NCBI GenBank assembly: GCA_021234155.1
Contig: JAJEKV010000004.1
Coordinates: forward strand, 29,047,305 to 29,111,304
Length of the DNA stretch: 64,000 nucleotides
Reading direction: 5' to 3'
From: Isoetes taiwanensis
Taxonomy: Eukaryota; Streptophyta; Lycopodiopsida; Isoetales; Isoetaceae
The translations under genes were made by a program, and so were the position numbers. Positions 23,371 through 35,518 of the stretch are shown here, one piece after another; the first letter of the stretch is position 1; each line of letters opens with the position of its first letter. Under the pieces are notes generated by a model, which ran no database searches, was not told the DNA's origin, and saw only the letters and a program-made list of their open reading frames with translations.

Positions 23371-23563
23371 TTTTGGGTTGCCCCTAGGGGGCAAACCCTT
23401 GTTTATATGGGTTTATAGCATATTTTAGGCATATACCAGTATATGCCAGGAATATATTAATGACTGCTAAAAACTTGCTATAGGGTGTAAACTGGCGGTG
23501 GCCGCCGTTGTTGGGCACCCGCTTTGTAAACCGGCTAACCGGTGCTTGGTCGAGAATCCGACA
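23371..23563 (+). repeat. R1 dispersed repeat, copy a
   Basis: Starts with a T-run, GGGTTGCCCC and GGCAAACCC (hairpin), continues with a palindromic segment around ATTTTAGGCATAT/ATATGCCAGGAATAT, GACTGCTAAAAACT, TGTAAACTGGCGGT and CCGGCTAACCGG. It stops at the ATG of the nodulin-like pseudogene, so that gene's upstream region is repeat-derived. Confidence 0.85.
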
Positions 23564-26267
23564 ATGGCAGACCAAATGGCAGAAGCCAAATATTTGCCCC
23601 GCATGGTGGCCAAGAAATGGTTTGTCTTAGTCACATCTATGTGGCTTCAAGGGTTCGCCGGAGTTGGTTATGCATATGGCAGCTATTCCCCTCTCATAAA
23701 ATCCAAGCTTCAGTTAAACTAGAGGCAGATGAATACTCTTGGAGTGGCTAAAGATCTGGGCGATAGTGTTGGATTGCTTGCTGGTTTTCTTTCGAGTTAT
23801 TGGCCTCCTGCAGGTTTGATATTCGCTGGAGCGATGCAAAATCTTGTAGGATATGTTGTGCTTTGGCTTATGATCGTATCTGTTATTCCCAACCTTCCTT
23901 TCTACTTGGTAATACTGATAACTCCATATTTTCATCCACTATATTTGTTGTGATTTCATTTAGAACTCAACATCTTTAGCAACTCTATGCGAATAAATTC
24001 ATCTCATACAGTCATAAATTCATCTCATACAGTCATAAAGCACAAAAGTTGAGGCTCAAGCTATATCTACACATATATGATAACATTTTCAGGCTTTGGG
24101 AAGCTTCCATTTTGAAAGGTGCGTTGGATGTATTTTCTCATTCTTATAGATGAACTATGGTTTATTTTGTCCCAGAGTGGTAATGTTCTCTTTATGACAA
24201 TTCTTATTGTAAAGGTCATATACCTGAAGCACTTTAGCATGTCTTGTTAACTTGCCTATGAGTGCAATAAGTAGATTAGCTCGAAGAAAATTACGCAGTT
24301 CTTATCAGCAAGTAATTTACAGTTGGTATTTGCAGGTATGTATCATTATAATGGTGGCTACAAATGGTGAATCATATTTCAAGACAGCAACCCTTGTTTC
24401 ATGTGTGAGAACCTTCCCAGAAAGCCGAGGTCCAACAGTTGGAATACTCAGGAGTTACCAAAGCTTGTATGGAGCAATAATAACAATCATTTATACTGCA
24501 GTATTTGCGCCTCACCTTTCCTACTTTGTGCTCCTGGTTGCCATACTGCCATCTCTAGTAGCCTTTGGGGCCATGTTCATTGTAAGACCTATTGAACATG
24601 TGAAAGGCAGAAAAGTTATGGAGGATGGAAGATTTAAATTCTTATATGGTGTTTTGCTAGTTTTGGCTGCATACATGATGATAATGTTGCTCCTGCAAGA
24701 CTTTATTAGTGTGACCAAAGCCATAAGCATTAGCTTTGGGTTGGTCTTTCTTGTGTTTGAGCTGGTTCCTTTGATAATCCCTCTGAAGCTAATATTGGCC
24801 AATGAAGATGAAATTGCTAGTAAAAGTGTGAGCTCCATCCAAGAGGGCCTCAGAAATCCACTACTTAATCCAGTAAAAGAATCAGCTATGTCAATAGGTC
24901 CTAGTGATGGTGAAATAAGCCAGACTCCGTCCCTTTCTAGACCTTCAAGCCTGCTTCCTAATACAGCCAACGAGTCATTCTATTTCAGTGAGGTTGAAGA
25001 GGCTACTGGATTTATGCCAGAGGAGATTCGGAAAGCAAGGGCTGCAGAGCCAAATTGTGCTTGGCTCTAGCAGAAGGTGCCATAAAAATTAAGAGAAAGA
25101 AGGGGCCTCGAAGAGGCGAAGACTTTACAGTAGGGCAGGCACTTGTCAAGGCAGATTTCTGGTTACTGTTTGGATCATTGTGGTGTGCAGCAGGATCAGC
25201 GATGACTGTAATCGATAATCTGGGCCAAATGGCACAATCACAGGGCTATGAAAGTGCAAACATATTTGTGTCATTGTTTAGCATATAGAACTTCCTTGGC
25301 TGTTTGGCAGGTGGATATGCGTCGAAAACAGTTGCAAGGTAAGCCATTACAATCTATCATGCCAAATAATCTAAAGGGTAGACTTTTTTTGGATTCAATG
25401 CAGTACTGTAAATCTACCTATATCACCCATGTCATTATAACGTATGCACAACCTATACTAGAAGTGGCAGGCTGAATCCTCAAAATTTCCATCTCGCATG
25501 GCCGTTAAGCATTCAAATGTTGGTGGCTGCCTATTTCAATCTATGAATTATAAGGCATATCTAATTTTCTAGTTTTCCTGGTGCTTGATCAGAGAATAAA
25601 GAATTTAAGGGCAAATAATATAATGCCAAAACTATCTATGAAAGGCATATGTTTGAATCTAAGAATTACCTGGTTTTGAACCAGAAATTACATTATATGA
25701 TATATACCTTTAGTCGAGCATTTTACCAGATCTTTCTTGTTTATGTCTGCAGGGAGTATGTCCTTCCAAGAGGAATCACGGTGGCAGCATCTTACCTCAT
25801 AATTGCAATTTGCCATGTAATGTTGCCATAGCCTTTCCTGGATCTTTGCACATTGGAACTATGTTTTGTGGGTTTGGCTATGGTTCTATTTGGTCTATAG
25901 TTCCAGCAATAGCATCAGAGCTTTTTGGATTGAAAAGTTTTGGGGTTCTGTACAATATACTCTGTGTGGCAAATCCAACGGGATCTATGCTCTTCTCTGG
26001 AGTGATAGCAGGTTCTATTTATGACAGAGAAGCTGAGCGCCAGAAGCATCTCGCTTCCAATGAATTACATTGTTTTGGGCCCTCATGCTTCCGCTTAACA
26101 TCATAATCATGACTGGGGTTTGCATAGTAGCAACTATGCTGAGCCTGGTGTTAACATCTAGAACTAAGAGAGTCTACATTTCACTGTACGCAAAAAAGGA
26201 TCAAGCAGGTTCTCATTCCCACGAACAGATTAGAAGAATGCTGCTGAATAGGAGATATATTCCATGA
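23564..26267 (+). pseudogene. Nodulin-like / MFS transporter pseudogene (NFD4-like)
   Basis: The intact family consists of plant membrane proteins of about 550-600 residues with a nodulin-like domain and an MFS fold. The start, KKWFVLVTSMWLQGFAGVGY, lines up with the family N-terminus. Exon 1 runs to 23908 (donor GTAATA) and exon 2 starts at 24336 after TTTGCAG, with NGESYFKTATLVS and FPESRGPTVGILRSYQSLYG. Later blocks include RRGEDFTVGQALVKADFWLL (about 25100) and, after an intron at about 25342-25751, SELFGLKSFGVLYN and SGVIAGSIYDREAERQ (about 25915-26040). Breaks: a stop at 23720 where the frame otherwise continues, a frameshift near 25055, a TAG at 25287 where the family has Trp, and frameshifts near 25825 and 26095. 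Retained introns show a DNA-level copy, not a processed one. R1 copies flank it on both sides. Confidence 0.9.
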
Positions 26268-26455
26268 TGATGGATAAGTGGGTAGTAACAAAATAATTCA
26301 GCCACAATATGGATAGGTGATAGCATGGGTCGTGTATAAGCATTTTCTGTAGCAAATAAAAGTCTCAAATGCCATCTATAACCAGACGATAGAAGGGCAT
26401 GTTCAACTGCAGTAATAGAAGAAAGTGTCAAGGGACTGAAATCACAGTGGCTTTC

Positions 26456-26650
26456 TTTTTGGGTTGCCCCTAGGGGGGCAAACCCTCGTTTATGTGGGCA
26501 TATTCAAGTATATGCTGGCATATACCTAGCATATGCTGATGACTGCTAAAAACTGGCTGCTGCCTGTAAATGCTCGGTCATCCAGCTAAAACGGGCGTAG
26601 TAGTTGCAGCGGCGCCTGAAGAGCTGCAAAGACGGTCGGATTTGGCACTG
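26456..26650 (+). repeat. R1 dispersed repeat, copy b
   Basis: TTTTTGGGTTGCCCC, GGGGCAAACCC, CATATTCAAGTATAT, ATATACCTAGCATATG, GACTGCTAAAAACTGG and TGTAAATGCTCGGTCAT, in the same order as copy a. It lies 190 bp after the nodulin-like pseudogene. Sequence past 26600 diverges from other copies. Confidence 0.85.
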
Positions 26651-29001
26651 TCATGCAGCCATGGCCGTTATAGGGTTATTTGGAGAAGCAGAAGGCCTAC
26701 AAGGATTCCATGTTGCTAAAATGTTTGCTGAAGAACAGTTGAACAGGTATTTTTAGTGCATTCCGAGCTTTAAATTCAGCCATAAGAAACTGACACTTTA
26801 TACCTTGGCTAAAATTGCAACAAATGCAGGCTGGCCACTCTAGATGCAGAATATCTGGCGGTACTGTAGTACATGAATAAAAGAACTGCATAGAGGCTAG
26901 ACCTCATGATGATCTTCCAATATTGTTTTGGATGCAACACCTAAATCCATCATTGCAAAGGGTTATCTGTGAAGCTAAAGAAAAAAGAAAGAGCAAGGCA
27001 TTTTGACTAACTACCTGAGTAATCTCGCAGTAACAAAATGGACAATTTAATTCCTTTGAAAATATTATTCCGGCCTACAAAAACCACGATTTGAATATTG
27101 CACATAATCTAAATGCGCAAGCATCATCTAGTGCAATCTATAGTGGTTTTGAGCGGCTTGCTCGGCCCGGCGTAGCCAAGGAGCAAGTAAGCGATTATCC
27201 GGACTCTAAATCCGTGGAACACCCTCAATATGAGCGGCCTCGTAATACATTATCGAGGTCCGACCCTCTCTATAATAAAATATGAAGCCGCAAAGCGAGT
27301 GTTGGCGAGAACCACGTCACAATCGCCTAAAGCATGTAGATATAGATTAAACAAAGCATTTACTGTTTGGAATATGATGAGAAGATGCATGCAAAGAAGG
27401 TGAAATAAAAACTTCGAGCTTAACTTCGAGCTTGATGCCCGAAAGCAAGAAAAACAATTGCAGAGAGCACACAAAATCAAGCTCGTGCGAAGCGAACTAT
27501 GCTCATACGAACCGGGCTCCGGCTCTCACGGGGAATTTCAAGCTTTGGCATAAGCTTCCAGTCCCTCCGGTCGAGAGGCCCTAGCGAAAGCTCATCAAAT
27601 GCTCCAACCCTAATTATTTGTTGGAGCAATCTTTGTTCTAGCGCAAATAAGAGCATATTGGCTACGTACCTTGTTTTTGCATTAGGAGGTAGATGCAGAT
27701 CTGTATATCAGAATGCGAATCCGGCTTCAGAAGATATTAGTTGACAAATTTGCCTTGTGATTTATTTGCCATGTGGCGTGGATAAATCTGATGCCATATC
27801 GGAAGATCCGCTTTGCTTGAAATGGCCCTTTTGGCGGTGTACTCCAGGAGACGCCATAGCCAGTCTGGGAAGAAATTATGCGATCAAGAAGCGGTTTACA
27901 ATAAGGAAGGGTCGGATTTTGCCATCTCATGAGATAGCTGCATCTAGACTGGCCAACCTGCATTTGTTGCAATTTGAGTTAAGGTATAAGTGTCAGTTTC
28001 TTGCTGAATTTAAAGCTCTCTAATGCAGATGTATATTAGAGCATTTAAAGGGTATCTATGCAACTATTTGTGCTCTGCAATTGTTTTTTTTCTTGCTTGG
28101 GCAAAGAAGCTCGAGTTTTCTATTTCACTTTCTTTGCATGCATCTTCTTATCATATTCCATTTGTATAAATGTTGTTGAAATTATATCTACATGCTTTAG
28201 GGACGAAAATGCCAAACCATCCCGAGTTAAATTTTCCGAGACATTTGTCCATGGATCGATTGTTGTTCACATTGATTATTCATGTATTAACCGGACCCCT
28301 CTTTATTGTTTAGATATTGATGCCAACCTGTCTTCTAGAGCAAGCAAAGATGGATGAAAGCTTCATGAAACTGGAATGATTATTCTCAAGAAGATGATAG
28401 TGAGGGATACACAAAATCAATCCAAAAGATATAGCAAAGAGCAGTATGAAAGCAATTGTCATTCTACAACTTTTATGGCTATTTAAATGGCAGTTTTACC
28501 ATTATAATAGACCAAAAAGAATAATGCAACCTTGAATATGCATCTTTGTTTTGTTCAATATGTATATATAATGCAAGCACAATACATTATTAGACACAGA
28601 AAATAAAAAACTACTTCCAGATTTTCAATTGCTACAAAGAAGGCATTGTGCCAATCCCCTCAAAGAATGTACACAATATAACGTTGAATTCTTAAGAAGA
28701 CACACAATGTTTAATACTATTTTCATTTGCACTTATTGTTTAATAATATGCCCCAATGGAACATATAGGGGTTGCCATGTCATGGTGCCAAACTTGGAGA
28801 AGGCCAATAAAGCCCCCTCGGTTGTATCAAAGAAATGCCCAATTAACATGTTCTTAACTACGTTAACACACTCTTAACTATGTTGTAGCAAAGATTGATC
28901 CCATAGTTAATTGAAATGGAGAAGAATGAGCCCCTGTTCATCAGAGTGGATTGCCATGTTATGGGGCATAGTGATTGTAGTATATGTACAATACGATGAA
29001 T
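26651..29001. other. No recognised gene
   Basis: Short frames only, none with a motif I recognise. An exon-like stretch lies nearby at 29100-29200 (RLVHDCTHQKDLDSG followed by a donor-like GTAAGCTC), but I cannot place it in a family. Confidence 0.4.
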
Positions 29002-29085
29002 AACTTGTAAACTCTCGGTCGCCATTGTTGCTGTGCGGCTGGTGTGGGAACTGGTTAACCGGCACCGCCAAGCATTAGAGCGAGG
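29002..29085 (+). repeat. R1 dispersed repeat, partial copy f
   Basis: Only the right half of R1 is recognisable: TAACTTGTAAACTCTCGGTC, then GGTTAACCGGCACCGCC. It lies about 400 bp before the EMG1-like fragment. Confidence 0.6.
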
Positions 29086-29493
29086 TCCATAAGCTAATGT
29101 GGGAACTGGTGTTGGAAGAAGGGGGGAATTGGAAGAATTTATCTCCGGACTTGGCTTATCGATTGGTGCATGACTGCACCCATCAGAAAGACTTGGATTC
29201 AGGTAAGCTCCTTCACTCTTTGATGATTCAAAACTGTATGCAAGAATCATTCACACCGAATTTAGATTAGCATGAAAAGGACAGATTGACCATTTGGTAT
29301 ACCAAATTAAGTTTGACATCGTTCAAAACCATACCTTGGAAGCTAGCAATAATCGACTTGGATTTGGTTCAGATTTGCAACAGATCAAAAAAAGAAGGTA
29401 ATGCTTTGCCTGTTGAGTCGGAAATGCAAACTATGTGGCGGATTTCTTATCTCCTCTTTCTAAACTGCCATTGAAGCACTGAAGCAGATCCAG

Positions 29494-30474
29494 GTTAATC
29501 CTCACATTCGCATTCCACGGACATTTAGACGTTTCTGTGGACTTATGGGTATGCTTATTTCAGGCTTAAAACACTGCAAATTTTACTTCCTAATCATGAC
29601 TCAGGCATCTAATTAGTTTGTAATGAACGTGCAGTTCAACTACTGCAGAAGTTGAGCATCCGTGCAACCAATGGCCCCGATAAGCTTCTCCGTGTTGTCA
29701 AGCAACCTGTCTCACGCTACCTCTCTGTTGGTGCTCGAAAGATCGGTATGTTTTTATTAGGAATAATAGTTGCAATTGCAATTAATTATGGAGCTCGATG
29801 GAAACTTTTGTCCCCAATATAAGACTCCTTTAGATAAGTTATATGCTGGAAGCTTTTGGCGTAATATTATATACAAGGAACATGGTTTGTCTCCGGAGAA
29901 CTATCGTGCAGATAATGGCTCAACAGTATGAACTTAACACTGTTTTTTAAAAGGATATCTTTGTCATAGATGAGTAACTTGCTATAAGAATGTATTGAAA
30001 AAAAGGGGCTCTTTAACACTTGTGCATAGAATACTTAAGATGATCAAATTTGGAAAAAATGGAAGGCTTTGGCTCTTACTGCGATGTATAATTACGGGCA
30101 GGCATGTCGTACAAGGCTCCTAAGGTTGTGCAACTTCGAGATTATGTTGCTGCAGCTGGAAATAATACAACTTTAGTTTTTGTGTTTAGTTTACTATGAG
30201 AAATTTTCCTTTGTCTTTGTTGCTCTGTGAGAAAAGATATTAAACCATCGTTTTCCATCATCAGGTTGGCGCAATGGCACATGGGCAAATAGAAACTGAC
30301 TTTATTGATGAGTTTGTTGCAAGTGAGTGTAAACTATTATTGATGTGAAGACTTTTGAATGTAATAGCCTCACTTCATGTGATTGGCCTTGCTGTTTCTG
30401 AGTACCCTTTGAGTGCAGCCTGCTGTATAGGCCGGATATGCAACGCATTAGAGTACCAACGGAGAATTTTATGA
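29494..30474 (+). pseudogene. EMG1/NEP1-like rRNA pseudouridine N1-methyltransferase, 3' half
   Basis: EMG1/NEP1 methylates a pseudouridine in 18S rRNA and assists small-subunit assembly. Five exon pieces read in order: 29494-29548 (VNPHIRIPRTFRRFCGLM), 29635-29745 (QLLQKLSIRATNGPDKLL, then VVKQPVSRYL), 30102-30181 (YKAPKVVQLRDYVAAAGN), 30265-30322 (VGAMAHGQIETDFIDEF) and 30395-30474 (SEYPLSAACCIGRICNALE, then a stop). The frame is kept across the first three junctions with GT/AG signals. VGAMAHG and YPLSAA are the conserved substrate/cofactor-side motifs of the family. The last exon lacks an AG acceptor where the frame requires one (TG at 30393-30394). I find no N-terminal half upstream, so I call a truncated, probably dead copy. 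Retained introns indicate DNA-level capture or duplication. Confidence 0.82.
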
Positions 30475-31477
30475 CCATTTGTGGATATAATGCCTATAAT
30501 TCTTGGGAAAAAAATATTTGCCTATAATTCAGTTGACTTCTACGCACTGGTAACAGCAGTAGCCATGGTAAGTGGTGCCCGAGCAAAAAAGATTTCGAAA
30601 GAGATTTCAAAATATCTATATGCAGACATAGAAACTGCTACTATTCTGGCATGTAGAATGGCTTTATAGATAAGCTGAGTTGCTATCAGAGTTGGAAGGT
30701 CAACCCAATGGATGGTCAGGTTAAGGATGCCTATTGCTTGAATATGACCTGGCAAAATGATTCGCTATAATCCTAACCTCCTCCCTGTACATTTATATAA
30801 AGAACAAACAGTAATTTTTCTTGTCCTACTTCGATTTTCACCTTAAATATCTTTGAGAATGCAGATGTCTACAAAATTGTGAAAAAGAAGATTGATGCTG
30901 TGTTCACATGCATTTCTTAGAGACAACAACAGTGGCATATAAGCATGACTGGCTGCAAAGCATCTTGCGACGCTGCTAATTTTATCGCTGTCCCGCGTGC
31001 ATTTATCAGAATTCACAGCCCTGCTTGCAGCTTGAAGGCAAATTGCAGCCACAGTGTAGCTTGTCATGCCGCGCTGCCTAATTCAGCATTCCATGTGACT
31101 CTTCCATGAGAGGGCATTGCACTTCCTCCCACATGTGTGTCTCTAAACAACACAGTGTGCCACTTTTCACCAATGTCAAGTGCGGATACAGTTTTGCATG
31201 GAAATGAGGTTGTAAAAATGTGGGTTTGATTCATCATTTTTTGCTTGCATTTTATATTTGAGAAAACGAAGTTGATGCTTGTTTGGTTTTGTGGTGATCT
31301 AGGTTGCCACATTGATGGATTTGTTGCTGTAGTTGCACCACAGACCAATACGTTATACTCAAACCCCAATGTCCATATGTCCAGTTGGATCCTAGTCCAA
31401 GAGGAGCTCAACATCTAGGGAGGAGTTAGTGATGCAAATGGGTACCATCATCTTCACAAAATGACAATGTTCGAAAA
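30475..31477. other. No recognised gene
   Basis: A short exon-like stretch (DFYALVTAVAM followed by GTAAGTGG near 30569) is not enough for a family call. The rest is AT-rich with short frames on both strands. Confidence 0.4.
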
Positions 31478-31580
31478 TAGCAATTTTGATTGATTATAAA
31501 AACATAACTTTCAGGTATGATTTAAGCCACCTCAACCTCCGGCCATGGAGGGCAACCCTCCGTGCGCAGCACCTTGTTTT
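31478..31580 (+). repeat. R2 dispersed repeat, copy 1
   Basis: TAGCAATTTTGATTGATT, AGGTATGATTTAAGCCACCT, then GGAGGGcaaCCCTCC, GTGCGCAGCACCTTG and TTTT. It ends 11 bp before R1 copy c, a head-to-tail arrangement. Confidence 0.88.
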
Positions 31581-31591
31581 AATTTCTCTTC

Positions 31592-31735
31592 TTTTTGGGT
31601 TCCCTGGCATATCCTAAGTATATGCTGGAATATACCTAGGATATGCTGTGACTGCTCCAAACCCATTGTTCCAGGTAAACTGGCGGTCACCTACATTGGG
31701 TCGTTCATGTTTGTGCATCGGGCTATGGCGACCCC
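31592..31735 (+). repeat. R1 dispersed repeat, copy c (hairpin deleted)
   Basis: TTTTTGGGTTCCCTGG has lost the middle of the first hairpin. The palindrome follows: CATATCCTAAGTATAT/ATATACCTAGGATATG, then GACTGCTCCAAACCCATTG and GTAAACTGGCGGTCA. Confidence 0.82.
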
Positions 31736-31965
31736 GAAGAGGCGAAGCCCTCCTCCAAGTGGAGCCGCAGCAGAGGCCTATAAACTCAAACAAAATGCCC
31801 TCGCATACTTGATGTAGAAGCCTGGGCCTTGCCATTGGATTCGCAGCTTCTATAACTCATTTCTTAGGTCTTCTATGCGTTACCTAGGCAGCATTTTCAG
31901 AGTCTCAGTAGAAGAACAACGGCGCCCAAAAACAGTTAAGTCTCTTTTAAATTTTTGATGAGAAG

Positions 31966-32355
31966 ATGGCTCTGAATACATCTCTTGCCAAATGTGTTTA
32001 CATATCCCTGCACCTCTTTTTGATCTTTTCTTTTGTATCATGTGGGTTGTATGATTATCCCACTGCAAATATTGGCTCCAAATGGGTCAATGACAAGTCG
32101 GCTCACAATATAACTTATGCAGACGGATCTTTTCTTAGGGCAAGATTGCTCAGAAGCTCCTCCCAATATTACTATGGTTTCTGCTCTGCTTTCAGATTCT
32201 TTTGCAACAGCACTGCTTGCACCAATAGCGAGTATATGTTGTTTGTATTTATAGTCTATACTCACAGTGGTGCTGGCATCACGAGAACAAGTGATGCCTC
32301 CCCTCAGATTGTTTGGACAGTAAACAGAAACAGTAGGTCAAATGTTGTTCAACTG
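31966..32355 (+). pseudogene. Bulb-type (mannose-binding) lectin fragment, S-receptor-kinase/EP1-like
   Basis: Opens with a signal-peptide-like N-terminus (MALNTSLAKCVYISLHLFLI...SFVSCG), then YDYPTANIGSKWVNDKSA, FLRARLLRSSS, YGFCSAFRFFCNS, GITRTSDASPQIVWTVNRNS and NVVQL. The order matches the first half of the bulb-type lectin domain in plant secreted EP1-like proteins and G-type lectin receptor kinases: an aliphatic exposed strand, FCNST, then PQIVW.NRN. Recognisable homology ends at 32355 before GTATGC; the frame stays open only to 32418. No PAN/apple, membrane or kinase segment follows, so the copy is 3'-truncated. The ATG at 31966 is chosen because the hydrophobic leader starts there. 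Whether it is transcribed is unknown. Confidence 0.72.
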
Positions 32356-32419
32356 GTATGCTACCACTTCACAGGCTATATTCATGATTGGATCACTCAG
32401 AACCATACTCTTCAATAGA

Positions 32420-34699
32420 TCGATCAAGAAAGGCTTTGAAGATGGAGTTATATAATTGTACTAATAGGTGTGGCTCTAACTTACTGACTGACAATTGCTT
32501 TTTGAAAGAGCAGTTTACATTTTTGGCTTCTCGTCCTATTTTTTTTATTTCTTGATGTATTTTAATATAAGGTCATTGGTACTTGCAGCATTGGAAAGTA
32601 GCCGGTGTGTTGCCTCTTTTGGCCCTTAAAGTCACAAACGCCTACCTACTCCAAGTACACTTCTCTTGCCTGTACTTGATAATGAAGATCATGATGTGAA
32701 ACACCTCCTGATAGGTTCAAGATCATTACTTTGGATGAAGTGGACATGTTAGAAAATCTCCTTGGTCTTCTATACAAGAAAATTTTGACTGTTTAGAACT
32801 GTTATAAATTAGTCTCATCTCATAAATTGGCCCGTCTCATACGGGTCATTAGAAGTTGGTAGAAAAAGCTGTTCGGAAAAGCTCTAAAGTTTTATTAAAG
32901 CCTTGTTGAGACAGCTTAATTTAGTGGCCAGATTAATTTGCAAATATAGTAGCTAAATAATCCCACCATGTGCCGTAGAGAAGATATTGGACAATTGTTC
33001 TATTTTTAGCCCAATCTGGACCATCATTGTTCATCATTATTTTATGTTCAACGATGCAAACAACATTCTTTATTTGATTTTCATGCATGTTCTATGGAAC
33101 AACATCATGCCTTTTAGTTCGTCCTGTTTTTGTACATCTAAAATGCAAAGTGAGATGGCATTTCCTAAATATTTGAGCTTGGTTATAGAGCTTGGTCCTT
33201 CAACTTTGGTGAGCAAGTTTTACCATGATGCGATTGAGGCTACTTTGCAGTGTTGTCATATGGATGCAGGTATAAGACTAAGTTTGTTTGGTATGTGCTT
33301 TTCCATTTTGAGCGCGCCGTGCTTGCTTTTCATCCAAATGTTGAAAATAAAGGTAATGCTCATAACTATGAAGTTTATGTCATCTTAATTGCTATATAAT
33401 ACAACATGCATGAGAATTGTCATTATGCCTTCTTCATTTTGTCCAACGCTTGCAGAGCATTTTAACTAGTACTTCTTTACATGTGAGTTTTTTTAAACTA
33501 TCTTCATCATCATGTAGATAATTGAGTGCCTTCTTCAAAGGGAACCTGTAAAAGGTTAGGCTGGACTTAACATCGATAATCTTACATTTAACTGTAAGAA
33601 GGCAATCAAAATTGTCATCAGCCAATGACATGCCCCGAATTGTCATCGTGTATGGAACATTAAGTTATTCCAATTCTACATGACAATGTCATATACACAT
33701 TGATCTATACTGTTTTCCACAATCTTTTGGGTTTTAAGCTGATTAAGTATATTAAGCTTTGAGGGAATAGCTTTTCATGCCACCCCAGTTATCTAATATG
33801 TTATGCCACACAGCTTAGGTGATGATGAACATAAAGAACTTGTCAACTATTGGGAGGAGCATCTACCAATATTGAACAGCTTTAAATCAATTTGATTATT
33901 ATCTACTATTTATTCCCATGTCCTGTCTTTGCTTATAAGATGAGATATGAGCCTCTACATAGGTGATTGGTGCCCATGAACTTTCATGTGAATGTTTTTA
34001 TCAACAAGTTAACCCAATCAAATGCAAACTGAATCCAAACCAAAAATGCCCAAGCCTCCTGTTGCACTTTTTTGCTAGCTTCTGTTCATATTTAATTTAT
34101 TATTGTCGTATTTTATTTAGTATTTTATTATGTTCCTAAGCTTCTGACCGTTGTAAAGGCCTTGTTGAAAAATGGGAGTCTTAAACTCAGTTCTCAAGAT
34201 TAAAGGCAAAAGCTTTATCCATTGTTCTCTCGGTCAATGCCATAGAAATCCAACCAATTTTTTACAGTGTTAAATGCTATTACTTCTTTCAAGGCTACTT
34301 CACCTTCATCTCGCCTGGTGGTGAATTGAATGTTTTTATTACCGAATTATGCAATAGATATATGCGATAGATATATGAACCATGTTGAAGAAGAAGAGGA
34401 AGAAGCATTACTTGGCAGCATCCCTTGCGTCTTGGCAAAGAAGAGGAAGAAGCAATTTTTACGTCATGCCACTTGGCAGCATCCCTTGGGACATATGACG
34501 CACACACCACTTTAACATTGCTTAGTTGTGTAATAGTTGGGTCCTGCACCCAACCACCTTGCATTGAATGTGACTCTAGGCGGCCTCGAATTCAACACAT
34601 ATTTGTTCTAGGACTAGTGTGTTGCCACTAGACCAAACGTTCAGGCACAATCATAATCATAATCATCCACTAGAATGGGATAACTGATTAATTCATGCA
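32420..34699. other. No firm gene; one exon-like stretch
   Basis: Around 33150-33275 a plus-strand frame reads MAFPKYLSLVIELGPSTLVS and KFYHDAIEATLQCCHMDA, ending at a donor-like GTATAAG. Around 33295-33350 another reads FHFERAVLAFHPNVENK before GTAATG. Both look like exon remnants of an unrecognised gene. A local duplication of ACTTGGCAGCATCCCTTG occurs at about 34409 and 34470. Confidence 0.3.
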
Positions 34700-34822
34700 A
34701 GTATTGTATTGTTTTGAACTAGCAATTTTGATTGATTGTGAAAACGTGACTTTGAAGTATGATTTAAGCCACTTCACCCTCGGGTCACGGAGGGCAACCC
34801 TCCGTGCGCAGCACCTTGTTTT
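34700..34822 (+). repeat. R2 dispersed repeat, copy 2 (fullest)
   Basis: GTATTGTATTGTTTTGAACT, AGCAATTTTGATTGATTGTG, AGTATGATTTAAGCCACTTC, then the perfect hairpin ACGGAGGGcaaCCCTCCGT, GCGCAGCACCTTG and TTTT. The left end at GTATTGTATTG is shared with copy 4. Confidence 0.9.
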
Positions 34823-35518
34823 GAAAGGATATGCGATCGGAACAAATTTTGATGTACAAGGATATAGTCCTAAATAAATTAAAACCAAGGGAACTAATCT
34901 TGTACAAATGTTTGCTCAAAAGGATTGACTAGTTTCATATACTTGGAATATTTTAAGAATATCTCTTCATACTAGTTTAATTTTAATTATGATTTTAATT
35001 TACTCATTGATTTTACTACTTTTTACTTTTAGGTAAAACGAACGAAATCATCAAACGAACCTCCTCTTTTTTTGGCAAGAAGAATCTGGTGTCAGCAGGT
35101 CTGGCTGTTTTGATGAAGCGGCATCAGTGGCAACAGGAGGAGGAGCGACGGGAAATGGGCCAGGAAAATCCATTTGCTATTTATGTTTTTGAAATGGGAG
35201 TTCTAATTTCTTCTGCATTGCTAATTTCGATGGAGACAGGAACAGGAATAGGGTCTTCGAGAATAGCCACAGGGTAGATTCATGTAACAAGATCTTTGAT
35301 AATCTTCTGCATGCTCCACATTTACAGTTTACATGCAGGTTTAAGATCATCCAAATCAGGTTTTTGATTAAGAAAATGCCTCATGTTCTTGTCCGGCAAA
35401 AAAAATGTACTGAAAAGGCAATTCGGAAGGATAAGCAAGGCAGATTGGAAGGATGGGTGAAAAGGACTAGAGTAGAGGAGCATGTCTCTGAAGTGCATCA
35501 GCCTGTAGACTTAAAGAA

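Noticed and set aside
23720-23722. In-frame TAG in the nodulin-like gene as a recoded or edited codon
   Set aside because: Another stop and three frameshifts occur in the same gene, so ordinary decay explains it; nuclear transcripts are not expected to be repaired by organelle-type editing.
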